A stretch of 64,000 bases of DNA. It comes from Pontederia crassipes. Taxonomy: Eukaryota > Streptophyta > Magnoliopsida > Commelinales > Pontederiaceae. The notes under the pieces are model-generated. The model was not told where the DNA came from. It saw only the letters and a program-made list of their open reading frames with translations, and searched no databases. The position numbers and the translations under genes are program-made. The stretch spans positions 45,535,654 to 45,599,653 of the forward strand of contig CM060197.1 in the NCBI GenBank assembly GCA_030549335.1. Direction: 5' to 3'. Shown here piece after piece: positions 25,860-37,102 of this stretch (positions within the stretch are counted from its first letter, which is position 1; each line of letters opens with the position of its first letter).

Positions 25860-26103
25860 TGTCAAGAATTCGAGCAGGAAGAAGAATTTGGGGGGAAAGA
25901 AGAATGTCACAGCTCTAACCGCTGAGACTCTGATCCCATCTCTATTTATATGAAAAGAAAGTTGTATCTGATATGTACACTGTATATTTACAAGTTATCA
26001 GTGATATGAAAGCAATATGATATAACTACTACAGACTAATGTTACATACTATCCGATACAACCAGATAACAAAGCTAACAGAATTAACTGTCAAGACTCA
26101 ACA
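25860..26103 (-). repeat. 5' LTR of copia-2
   Basis: It is 244 bp and borders the primer-binding site. A TATTTATATGAAAAG stretch shared with the other LTR is AT-rich core-promoter-like sequence. Confidence 0.93.
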
Positions 26104-27755
26104 CAAGGTGATCAAGAGCAGGTAGATGGGAAACCTACGTAGCTTTGGGCAGTCTTGGAAGCAAAGACTACGTAGGCGTGGGATGTCAGAGTCCTCCACC
26201 CCGTGCCACTCCTCCCATTCGAGATTATAGTCAAAATACAAAGATTACAGCGACGGGAAGCAGCTTGTTCTCCGTGCATCATCGTGACACAACGAACAGA
26301 GCAACTCACGCCCAACCATTTTCACTCTTTCCATTCAATCTACAAAAAGATGTTTCAGACAGGCAGCTGACCAAGTACTGACAGAGATGTCACCTTGGTG
26401 CACCATAAAGTTAATTCTTCGATTTTGGAGAAGGAACCCAACCACATAGGCAAGATGGCGCTTGGATAGCCAACTATACTCAAACTTTTGATGTTGGGAT
26501 GCGGATGGAGACATTCCAACACCTGTTCTGCCAATCTCTCATCACAGTCACCCACACTTGAACCTCCACCCCAGCATAGTTCTAATTCCACGATCCCTGC
26601 CTTGATTTCAAATAAGATTCTGAAGGAGTAAAATCAGAAGGAGCAACAGTCTCAAGTCCATTTATTCGCAACTTTCCTCTAAGATTGACAAAGCCCTTCA
26701 AATATCTCAATTTGCATTTCCAAGTTTCAGCACCGACTACAAAATGTCTCAATTTTTGAAGGTTGGTTAACTCTCCAACTTCACATGGCATGCCATATCT
26801 CGTACGCCCAGAGAAATTACGCAAGTTAATTAGATCTCTAATACGTCCAGATAAATTTAAGAAGCTGCACTTAAGATCTAAAGTTTGAAGATAATAAAGA
26901 CAGTACACTGATTCAGGAATATCAACAATATGCATATTAGAACCCAAGTATCTTAAATGCTTAAGAGTATCAATGAAATCCAAGGTCACTTTATGCTCTC
27001 TTAATTCATGTATACGGAAATTGAGTGTCTTGAGATTTCTCAAATTATGCATCAAATATGGAATCAAATTGCTCATCGAAAAATGTCTCACGGAATGAAA
27101 CATGAGCGTTCTTAGACGAAACATTGTTTCAAATAGTGGTTCCAAATCTTTTGTTTCAAAATTATCCTTGACAATAATAGACATGTGCCGAATCATTTTA
27201 GGAATCATGTGGACAAACACTTTATTTGTGCTTATCAGTAAGTACTCACCTTTAGCAACATCTTGTGCTAAATCATGAATGAGATCATGCATCACAAATC
27301 TTCCATGGTGGTAATCATGATGTTGTAGAATTGACCTATACAGTAATTCTCTAAAATAATCGTTGCCAACGTCTTCTTCCCTCTTTTCCCCCTTTGAATG
27401 AAGTAATCCATTTGCCATCCATTGTTGAACTATAGTTGATTGTTTAAGTGGAGAATCCTTTGGAAACAAGCACAAGTACATAAAACATTGTCTCAATTCT
27501 ATTGGCATATTATCATAGCTCAATTTCAGAGCTGGCAAGATGCCATCATTTTCATCATAAATGTCCCATAACTCACTATCCAATATTTCTATCCATGTTT
27601 CTTCATCATCTTCCATACTAAGAAAACTTGCAAGAACTTTGACAGCCAAAGGTAACCCTCGACACTTTTCAATGATCTTCTTCCCGACGTCCAAGAAATT
27701 ACGTTTTAGTTCATAGCACCAAGCTTCAAAGCAAATCTTCGTAAACAACGACCAA

Positions 27756-29021
27756 TGATGCACGAAAAATTATGCATTAGTTTAGGTCATTTGATTAGCA
27801 TTTTAGAATGTTTTTATGTTTAGAAAAGGGGGAGTTTTGATTTGTTTCATATAATTTCATTTAGATTTGATTTCTACTAAGTCTGAAAATTATTCATGGT
27901 AGGATACGAGAAAACGTTGAAATCAAAGCAAAAAAAGACTTAAAACAACTCAGAAGACTGTCTTGTCATGGCCGTGACAGAGACATTTTCTAGTAAAAAA
28001 TGATCAAGTATTTTTCAGCCTTTTCAACCTTCTGTTACGACTGTGACAGAGCCTTTCACGACCGTGACGGTAGTCTGTTAGGCCGTTTTAAAGTTGTTTT
28101 TATCCACTTTTTGGATATATTTTTTATTTCTTTCCTTGAGGGACGAGAAAACTTATAAAAGGAGGCAGAAGAGGACCTGGAAAAGTATTTTTGGAGGGCA
28201 AAATTCAAAGGTTGAAAGCTTGGTGAAGGAGATCCAGAGCCTACAACGAAGTTCTGCCGAAAACTCGAGAGAGGACGGTAGAAATATGAGTAGTTCCTCT
28301 TATTCTCTATCATTTTCCTGAAACATTATTTAGATTGATGTAGTCTAGGTTCGTCGAGTAGTTCTTTAGGATTTTATTAATTGAGCTCTATTCTTTATGA
28401 ATTCGTTGTACAATTAGTGGATGGGTTAATAGAATTGTTTGATGATTTGATTAATTGTTGTCTGAGATTTGTTCTTTGGAATCTTTTTATTATCTGAAAG
28501 GAAGTTTTGAGATTCTCTAGAGTATTTCTCTGATTTTTCTCTCACATGCCACTTTTGGGGAAATCGTAAGAGACTCAATTGTGTTGTTATTAAGGTGACT
28601 TGAGAAAGCCCTTAACTTTATATTCCAGTTGAATGTGTTTTGAGATTGAATAAATTAGACTAATCATCGAAAATATTACTCTCTTTTATTGATTTCAAAA
28701 TAGGATTTAAAGCCTGAAATATTAGTTAAATCAATTTGGGAATAATACTTTATTAATTCATCATCTTTTGTCTAGAATTCGTACATGAGTGGTGGTATCA
28801 ATTAAGATAAATCCTATTCATCAATTCTATACTTTTAAATCCCATTGATCATAACTCTATATTTATATTATTTACAAAACATTGAGTTATTATTTTTTTC
28901 TCAATTTATAAGTAAGAGAAGTTATTAATTATTTCTTGTCCTCGTGAGAACGATACTTTATACTCATCATTTTATTACTTGAACAATTAGTGCGCTTGCT
29001 AGTGTTTCTTAGTTCTTATCA
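27756..29021. mobile_element. solo LTR (1266 bp) inside the NB-ARC of NLR-B
   Basis: It starts TGATGCACGAAAAATTATGC and ends GTTTCTTAGTTCTTATCA, with a perfect target-site duplication ACCAA (27751-27755, 29022-29026). Removing it rejoins the NLR sequence exactly as in NLR-A and NLR-D. The end region 'CCTCGTGAGAACGATACTTT...GTGCGCTTGCTAGTG' is typical of Ty3/gypsy Tat/Athila-type LTRs, by my recollection of the style rather than a search. No internal genes are present. It contains a repeated CATGGCCGTGACAGAG-like motif near 27965-28060. A one-strand frame here is not a gene. Confidence 0.88.
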
Positions 29022-30065
29022 ACCAACAATTAACGAAAGATAAAAATTTGTAACTTAATTGGATGAAATGTTTACATAATTTTCGCAACATTCTCACTTC
29101 GACTGGTCATTAGAATTTTACCTACGCCAACATCAACTAAGAGGCTTCTCAATGAATTCCAAAGATCAACACTTTGATTCCAAACATCGTCTAGTACCAA
29201 AAAGAACTCTTTCCCTCTCAACCCTTTTTTAAGAGCCTCAAGAATCTGATTTAAACTCATTGAACTATTACTGGCCATATTGAAAGAGGTACAAATTCTT
29301 GTCAATAGATTTACAACATCGAAATCTTCGGAAACACATATGCATCCTTTTGAGACCAAAGTGTAGATGCACTCTTGGATCGAGATATACCATCCGTGCA
29401 AGTGTCGTTTTGCCTAAACCACCCATACCTACTATGGGAAGCACCGAAACTCTGCCTTCATTAGTTTCACTCGGTCTTTCTAGTAACCACTTGATTATAT
29501 TATCCTTCTCTTCTTGCCTACCAAAAGTTATGTTCTCATCAAAGCAGGAAGTTGATTATATGGGCTTCCACTTTTTTACTCTTCTTCTCTTTCCATCTTT
29601 CTCTTTTAAATTAAGGTGATTCCAATCAGCTGTGATATTTTCAAATCTCTCTCTAATCCTTTTCACTCTACTTGTCAATTCATTTGAGACGGAAATCATT
29701 GGATGATAAGAGTTCTAGTCAAATGTTACCTCATCTGCATGCTCACTATCATTCATATGGCAGGCCATGACTTGCCTTCTTGCTTCCACTTTGGCTCGAA
29801 GCACTTCATATCCGTACTCGTCTATTGCGTCCTCAGCGTCATAAGCCACATCTTTGAACTCTCTCAGGGGAAGCTTCTCGGACTTGTCAATTATATCCTT
29901 CTCTTCTGCATCTTCAAGCATGAGGTGGATCTTCTTCGTGGTGTTGGCCAAATCGTGGAGCTGTTGCTCAGCCGAGGAAGGAGGGGGCTCCCCTGAAGAT
30001 GAGGAAGCCTGTGGGACAAAGGAAGAGATCCTCTTCACGAGGGAAGTGAAAAGTGCTATTGCCAT

Positions 30066-30515
30066 GTTTTGTGATATGAGAATGTAAGCTTGCTATTACT
30101 TGAATCTTGTAATCAAGAAGAAGTTGATCATTTTATCGAAAGAAAGAAGTTGCTAGTTTAAAATAAATCCCGGCATGGACTTCGATTTCAATGTACTTAA
30201 GTACCTACGATGGTCCGGCTTTATTAATTAGTTGTGTGACGTTTATACGCATGCCAAGTGACTTGTTTGTGCATTTAAAAGTGACAAATTATGTAAGAAC
30301 AAAAGCTTGTTAATATCAATAGCCTACATGTTAATATCAATACACCTCAGTTCCCAGATTACCTTCACCAGAATCGTTACAATCACTAGATTACCATCAT
30401 GATTAGATTCAAAACAAGGGGAAGCAGATGTGTTGACGCGATAAGGAACAATAGAAGTAGAGCTGATCAATTGCAAGGTGAAGTTAATGAAAGTAGAAAA
30501 TTTACATGAAGAAGA
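30066..30515 (-). promoter_or_regulatory. spacer holding the NLR-B 5' flank
   Basis: This is the only DNA between the end of NLR-A and the start of NLR-B on the same strand. It shares short blocks such as AACAAAAGCTTGTTAATA (30298 onward) with the upstream regions of NLR-A (AGTAAAAGCTTGTTCGATA) and NLR-D (AGTAAAAGCTTGTGCAATA), so it is homologous promoter DNA. No clear TATA box can be fixed. Confidence 0.5.
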
Positions 30516-33500
30516 TCAGATGTTCAAGCCGCTGATGTCTGCTTCAATCGGAGAATCGTCCTCCTCTTGCTCAGACTCCGAATTCATCTGCGTAAATAAA
30601 CATGCAAGACACGTATTAATAAAATGCTGATTTATTAGTTTTTCATTCGGGCCAATTAGTTTAACAGGTCACTATGTCCATACAGAAGTAATGTATCTTA
30701 ATCGCACGCAATAAATTAATCCAAAAAACCGTCTGTTCATTCATTTTCTTCTTTTTTGGACATGATAAGAAAATAGAGATCCAAGCAGGAGCTACTCAAA
30801 TAAGATGTTTATATTCGAAGAAATTTTATATGAAAAGTTAAGACGTTAAACTCACCGACAACCCTTCAACCGAATAATCATCATCCTCCTGTTCAGACAC
30901 TGGATCCATCTGCATTGACAAGAATTAGTTAATGTTACCTCCAAGTTCTCCTGTTGTTTGCATTCTTCATTACCAAAAAGATGGGCATGCCCTCATTTCA
31001 CCTGATGATCGCCTGACCCGTCTCGAATTTGGCGCTGGTACCAACTCTTAGCAAATGGGGATTGATGTATATCCACGTCCTGCAGGCTGGGAGGGAGGCG
31101 CTCGTCCTGAGAGATCTGTAGGCGAGGACATTTGTAGATCTTCAAATGCTGAAGAGAAGGGAGGTTACCAAATCCCCCTACTGACTTCAATTCTTTGCAA
31201 CAACGAATACTTATCTTCTTAATCGAGCGTAGGATTTGGCTATCGGGGAAAACAACAGAATCGTGCTTCAGGCCGTTCATGTTCAGATCTCGGAGCATTG
31301 GTAGGCTGTCGCTGAAGATCAGGATCTCGGGATTCCACTCGAAGCGAAGTTCTAATTCAGTGACTGAAGGAAGTGACGGGAGCCTTAATACAGGACATCC
31401 ACTAATGCAGAGCCTCTCAAGAGCAGGTATTTGCGGAAACCTTCGTAGCTTTGGGCATTTAAAGAAACCAAGTTCACGAAGGCGTGGAAAGTCAGCGTCT
31501 TCCACCCCGTGCCACTCTTCCAATTCGGCATTATGGTTAAAAGATAAACTCTCCAGCGACGGAAAGCGGCAACTCTTCACGTCATCGTCTTTTGTGCCAG
31601 TACCAGCAATAGGACTCAAAGAACAGAGCAACTCACGCCCAACAGTTCTCACTCTTTCCATTCGTTCTATATGAACATATATTAGACGAGGCAGATGTCC
31701 AAGTGATGGTAGAGATGTGATCTTGGGACAGCTTAAAATTAATACTTCGAGTTTGGAGAAGGAACCCAACCACAACGGCAAGATGGCACCTGGATAGTTA
31801 TGTATACCCAATTGTTTGATGTTGGGATGCGGACGGAGACATTCCAACACCTGTTCACCCAATTTCTCATCATAGTCAGCCATGTTACCTGCATCCCAAT
31901 CCCAAGATAGCTTCAATTCCACAATTCCTGTCCTCCTCTTCAAATAACATTCTGAAGGAGTAAAATCAGAAGGACCAACCTTCTCAAGTCCACTTACTCT
32001 CAATTTTCCTCTGAGATTGACCAAGTCCTTCAAATGTATCAATTTGCACTTGAAAGTTTCAGCACCAACTGCAAAATGACTCAATTTTTGAAGGTTGGTT
32101 AACTCCATAACCTCTTGTGGCGTACCGGACAACGAATGGCCATAGAAATTACGCAAGTTAACTAGATCTCCAATGCGTCCAGATAAATCGAAGCTGTTGT
32201 ACCTAAGATCTAAAGTTTGAAGATAATAAAGATTGTACATCGATTCAGGAATATCAACAATATACATATTAGAACCCAGGTACCTCAAGTGCTTAAGTGT
32301 ATCAATGAAATCCAAGGTTACTTTTTGCTTTCTTGATTCGTGAATACGGAAATTGAGTGCCCTAAGATTTCTCAAATTCTGCATCAAATAAGCCATCAAA
32401 TTGTTTATTGGAAAATCTCTCACGGAATGGAGCATGAGTGTCCTTAGACGAAGTTTTGCTTCAAACAAAGGCTCCAAATCTTCTATTTCGAAATTCTCCT
32501 TGACCAAAATGGACAAGTGCCGAATTGTTTTAGGAATAGTATGGTCATGTAATCTGTCTGTGCTTATCAAAATGTACTCAGCACTAGCAAGGTCTTGTGC
32601 TAAATCGTGAATAAGGTCATGCATTACAAATCTTCTATTCTCAGCATGATGATATTGCAGAATCGACCTATGCAATAATTCCTTGATATAATCATTGCCT
32701 ACATCTTCATCCCTCTTATTCCCCTTTGGTCGAAGGAATCCATGTGCCATCCATTGTTGAACTATAGTTGCTTGTTTAAGTAGAGAATCCTTTGGAAACA
32801 AGCATAAGTATATGAAGCATTGTCTCAATTCTGTTGGCATATGATCATAGGTCAATTTCAAAGCTGGAAAGATGCCATAATTTTCATCACCAAATTCCCA
32901 TAGCTTGCTATCCAATATTTCTATCCATGTTTCTTCATCATCTTCAATACTAAGTAAACTTGCAAGAACCCTGACGGCCAAAGGTATGCCACGACACTTT
33001 TCAACTATCTTTTTACCAATTTCCAAGAAATTATGTTTTAGCTCATAATGTCGAGCTTCAAAACAAACCTTTGTAAACAACGACCAACAATCATCAAAAG
33101 ATAAAATTTGTAGCTTAACTGGATTAGTTGTTTGCATCATTTTTGCAACACTCTCATTACGAGTGGTCATTAGAATTTTACCTACACCAACATCAACTAA
33201 GAGACTTCTTAGTGAATCCCAAAGCTCAGAGCTTTGATTCCAAACATCAACGAGTACCAAAAAGAACTCTTTCCCCTTCAACTTTCTTTTAAGAGCCTCA
33301 ACGATTTTATTTAAACTCATATAACTATTTGTGGCTGCACTGAAAGAGGCACAAATTCTTCTCATGAGATTTTCAACATCAAAATCTTCCGAAACACATA
33401 TCCATCCTTTGAGATCAAAGTGTTGATGCACTCTTGGATCATGGTATACCATCTGTGCAAGTGTAGTTTTTCCTATTCCGCCCATGCCAACTATGGGAAG

Positions 33501-34103
33501 CACTGAAATTCTGCCTTCGTTAGATTCGTTCTGTATTTCCAGTAACCACTTGATTATGTTATCCTTCTCAACTTGCCTACCAAAAGTTTTATTCCCATCA
33601 AAGAAGGATGTTGTTTCTGTCGGCTTCCACTTTTTAACTCGTCTTCTTTTTGCATCTTTCTCTCTTAATCCAATGTGATTCCAATCATTTGTTATCTTCT
33701 CAAATCTCTCCCTAATCTCTTTCACTCTACTTGTAAATTCAGTTGAAATATAAATCTTCGGGTGATAAGAGTTCATATCAAATATTACCTTATTTGCATA
33801 TTTGTTATCGTTCATGTGGCAGGCCATCGCTTGCCTTCTAGCTTCCACTTTGGCCCGAAGCACTTCAAATTCATACTCATCTATTGCGTCTTCAGCATCA
33901 TAGGCCACCTCTTTGAGCTCTCTCAGGCGAAGTTGCTCGGACTTATCGCTTATATCCTTCTCTTCTGCATCTTCAAGTACTCTATGGATCCTCGTCATGG
34001 TGTTTTCCAAATCGTTTAGCTGTTGCTCAGCTGAGGAAGGAGGTTCCGGTGGGATCAAAGAAGAGATCCTCTTCACGAGGGAATTCATGACTGCTACGAT
34101 CAT
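30516..34103 (-). CDS. NLR-A: intact CC-NB-ARC-LRR immune receptor (CNL), three exons
   Basis: A cytoplasmic CNL predicted to sense pathogen effectors and trigger defence. Exon 1 (34103-31002, 1034 codons) encodes the Rx-type CC (EDVID-like 'YDAEDAIDEYE', residues 68-77), P-loop GMGGIGKTT (206-214), RNBS-A '[11 protein letters not shown]', kinase-2 'FFLVLVDVW' (280-288), 'MTTR' (312-315), 'GIPLA' (372-376), RNBS-D 'CFIYLCLFPKD' (from 429), MHD (494-496) and about 20 irregular LRRs to residue 1020. In kinase-2 the first Asp is Val285; NLR-B, -C and -D keep Asp. Exon 2 (30910-30857) and exon 3 (30587-30516) add 18 and 23 acidic residues, joined by CAG/GTGAAA..CAG and TCG/GTGAGT..CAG sites in phase 0, giving about 1075 aa. 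Unspliced, it would end two codons after exon 1. The start matches the paralogue starts. It is the only undamaged copy here. Confidence 0.94.
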
Positions 34104-35642
34104 TATGAGTGGGATGGCGGGACTGGGGAAAGAAACAGTTGCTACTTGTAATAATCCCGAGTGCAGACTTTGATATCAGTGTTCTAAGTATCTACAGGAG
34201 CCTAGATTAATTAATTCATTTGTCATGTGTATAAATATGCAATATAACGTGTTTGTGCATGTAAATGTCACCAAATATATACAAGTAAAAGCTTGTTCGA
34301 TACATATCAATCGACTGCAATCACATCTTCGAAGCGATAATTACGATCGAATCATAATAGACTACTACAAATGACTGCTTACAGCCAAAACTAATGTTCA
34401 TTATTTCATAGAGTGGTGACTCTGGAAGAAAAATAGACATTACAATATTGAACAAATTGGCAAATGAAATCGTGGTTGTGGCTTGTGATGGACGACAGCC
34501 AAACTTTTTTTTTAGTTTATTTTTTATAAGTATTATAAGGGGACTTCTAGTGTACTTTTTTTACCTTTTTTTTCAAAAACAGTTAATTATCTATTTATGT
34601 ACCTTTTTTTTACTTCAACTCCTTAAGAAAGAAAGAGAAATGACGCACCTCAGGACACGAGAATTTCGATGGCCCCATGATGTGCTGCATGCCTCTTTTT
34701 CTTGTTGAAAGTAACACGTTTCCTATCTCATATCACCTTTTGACAGAGGATTAGTTGTGGAAAAGGAAGGAAAACACAACTTACATTTTTTTTATGAAAT
34801 TAAAGGCCACAAAGCATTCCCTTAATTGACTAATACTATTGACAAATGCTGTCAGTAGATTAGGAGTAGGTTACTTGCCAGCAGGACTTGAAAGCTTAGG
34901 ATAACTTTGATAATGAGATCTCTATAATTGTGGAGAAACTACCAGTTAATACTGCTTCCAGATAGATAGCAGTTTTACCAGAATTGCTCCGAGCATAATC
35001 ATTTTAATGCTACCATGGCTAAATCATTGCGGCTTGGCTTCAAAAGATTACTTGATGCATTACTGTCATTGAAAAGAATCATACGGTTGCTATATATTGT
35101 AACAAATGAGATTTATAAAAGCAAACTTCAATGTTCTCATAGTTTGGAATGTTATCAGTCCAAATGGATTTATCTCTCCGCCTTTATGTAACACACACTT
35201 TATTTCAAACTTATCCTTTCGGCCTCATTTGGTTGTTAATACCTCTTTCACATATACTAGAGCACCAGTAACCTCTTTCACATCACTATGTGAACTTGTG
35301 CAGCACATATGTTAATTCGCCAGCAATGACAAGTATGCAACCATATAGAACTATGTCAATTGGACACTTACAGCCGAAACTAATGACTTCTTTATATTAG
35401 TTAATTAATGTTGACTGTGATATATAAATTAAGTCAATGGCCGCTTACAGCAAAGCAAATGGTTGAATGAAAGGCGCTTTGTGGAAAAAAAGGGACATAC
35501 CAAGTACTTTTAGTATATACAGATCCCAAGTTCCAACTCATATTATATTTTTTTTACTTTTTATCTTTTGCTACTAAGTTTTTTATTCAGTTTATTTAAC
35601 ATATTTATATTTCATTTTAATGTTCTACTTGTGTATATCATA
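34104..35642. other. NLR-A upstream region and AT-rich spacer
   Basis: The first 250 bp are homologous to the NLR-D upstream region, sharing TCACATCTTCGAAGC (34321-34335 here; 57040-57054 there) and AGTAAAAGCTTGT, so they probably hold the NLR-A promoter. The remainder (34450-35640) is AT-rich with no supported gene; small open frames there lack motifs. Confidence 0.5.
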
Positions 35643-36452
35643 TTACAAGGCAATCAAGATCTGATATATGGGGGAACCTACGTAGCTTTGGGCAGTCGTG
35701 GAAGCCAAGTCTACGTAGGCGCGGGACGTCGGAGTCCTCCACCCCCTGGATTCCAGAGAAAAGAAATAAAACCTCCAGCGACGGGAAGCAGCTTTTCTTT
35801 GCATCTTTTGCGGTAGTCGTGTCAGACACCCGGACTCGATGAACAGAGCAACTCACTCCCAACAGTTTTCACCCTTTCCATTCCTGCTATACCAAGGGAT
35901 TTTAAACGAGGCAGCTGACATGGTATTCGTAGAGATGTGATCTGGGGGCATTTTAAAAATAAAAATTCCAGTTTGGAGATGGAACCCAACCACGACGGCA
36001 AGATGGCACCCGGATAGCAAAATGTCATCAATTTTTTTTATGTTGGGATGCGGCTGGAGAGATTCCAACACCTGTTCCGCCAATTTCTCGTCACAGTCAA
36101 CCGTATTATTTGAATCTTTATACCAACGTAGCTCTAATGCCACAATTCCTCTCATGGTTTTCAAATAAGATTCTGAAGGAGTGAAATCAGAAGGACCAAC
36201 TCTGTCAAGTCCACTTATGCTCAACTTTCCTCTAAGATCGACGAAGTCCTTCAAATGTCTCAATTTGCAGTTCCATGTTTCAACACCAACCACAAAATGT
36301 CTCAATTTTCAAAGATGGGTTAGCTCCCTAAGCTCTTGTGGCGTACCGTAGAGTGAATCCACAGAGAAATTACGCAAGTTAACTAGATCGCTAATGCGCC
36401 CAGATAAATCAAAAGAGCTGCGCTTAAGATCTGAAGTTTGAAGATAATAAAG

Positions 36453-37027
36453 TGTTACGAAAAGAGGGAGAGAGGGATCGCACGAAATACAGAAGAACAC
36501 GAAGAGGAAAAACGGCGGCGGATCTTTGTTATGGAATAATGATGATTACAAGGGATAGGTCTCGGTCTAGACCCCTAGGGAGTTTATATAGGCACTCCCT
36601 TTGACAGATGATAGGAATTACATACGGATTGGGACTCTAAATAAATCCCCTGAAAATAGGACACCTATCTCGTGATAAGGAAACAAATCAAATCCGAATC
36701 ACAAACAGAATTTCAAGTCCTTCTACTGTGAGAAAGCTTCTGAGGTTGGCCAAATCCTTCAAATATCCTGTTACGAAAAGAGGGAGAGAGGGATCACACG
36801 AAATATAGAAGAACGCTAAGAGGAAAAACAACGGCTCTTTGTTATGGAATAACGATGATTACAAGGATGGGTCTCGGTCTAGACCCCTAGAGAGTTTATA
36901 TAGGCACTCCCTTTGACAGATGATAGGAATTACATACGGACTAGCGAGACCCCCGTAGGGGAATTCTGCTGAAGCGCCTGACTATGTAGGGGGACCAACT
37001 GGGTTCAGATTCAAGGCATTATTAACA
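36453..37027 (-). repeat. composite 3' LTR region of copia-1
   Basis: In element order: LTR copy of 259 bp (37027-36769) missing the middle of the full LTR and visibly more diverged; an LRR scrap of 57 bp (36768-36712); and a 5'-truncated LTR of 259 bp (36711-36453) almost identical to the 5' LTR. The outer edge still carries the intact target-site duplication. Confidence 0.9.
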
Positions 37028-37102
37028 AATCTCCACCTTGACTTGAATCATCTTCAGAGCACAAAAGCACGCCACGCCGCCGCCAGTCCCATCTTGAAGC
37101 TA

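Larger units (their letters stand above)
21072..26103 (-). mobile_element. Ty1/copia element copia-2, decayed, inside NLR-B
   Basis: The 5032-bp element has LTRs 21072-21305 and 25860-26103 starting TGTCAAGAATTCGAGCAGG on the plus strand, and a perfect target-site duplication CAAGG (21067-21071, 26104-26108). The primer-binding site GGTATCAGAGCA (minus, 25847-25858) and a purine tract (GCGGGGGAG, minus, just outside 21305) mark its ends. The LTRs differ by roughly seven substitutions plus two indels in about 234 bp, so it is older than copia-1. The insertion splits the LRR of NLR-B in an otherwise collinear sequence. Confidence 0.95.
20238..30065 (-). pseudogene. NLR-B: CC-NB-ARC-LRR receptor split by two retroelement insertions
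   Basis: Starting at 30065 (MAIALFTSLVKRISS), it has the CC domain ('YDAEDAIDEYGYE'), then a TAG at 29715-29717 replacing the Trp of 'DWNSY'. NB-ARC follows with an intact P-loop ([11 protein letters not shown], about 29410-29440), a one-base insertion near RNBS-A, and kinase-2 'FFLVLDDVW'. A solo LTR interrupts the NB-ARC at 27756. The frame 27763-26582 gives 'GLPLAVKVLASFL', RNBS-D 'CFMYLCLFPKD', MHD in 'FVMHDLIHDLAQD' and LRRs, with a shift near 26590. Copia-2 interrupts the LRR at 26103; the rest continues at 21067-20663. Two acidic exons follow at 20507-20560 and 20238-20309, the latter starting GCG instead of ATG. Several lesions make it a pseudogene. Confidence 0.93.

Noticed and set aside
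31195-31674. 159-codon plus-strand frame opposite NLR-A
   Set aside because: It is antisense to the LRR of NLR-A; similar antisense frames occur opposite the same LRRs in other copies because of LRR codon periodicity.
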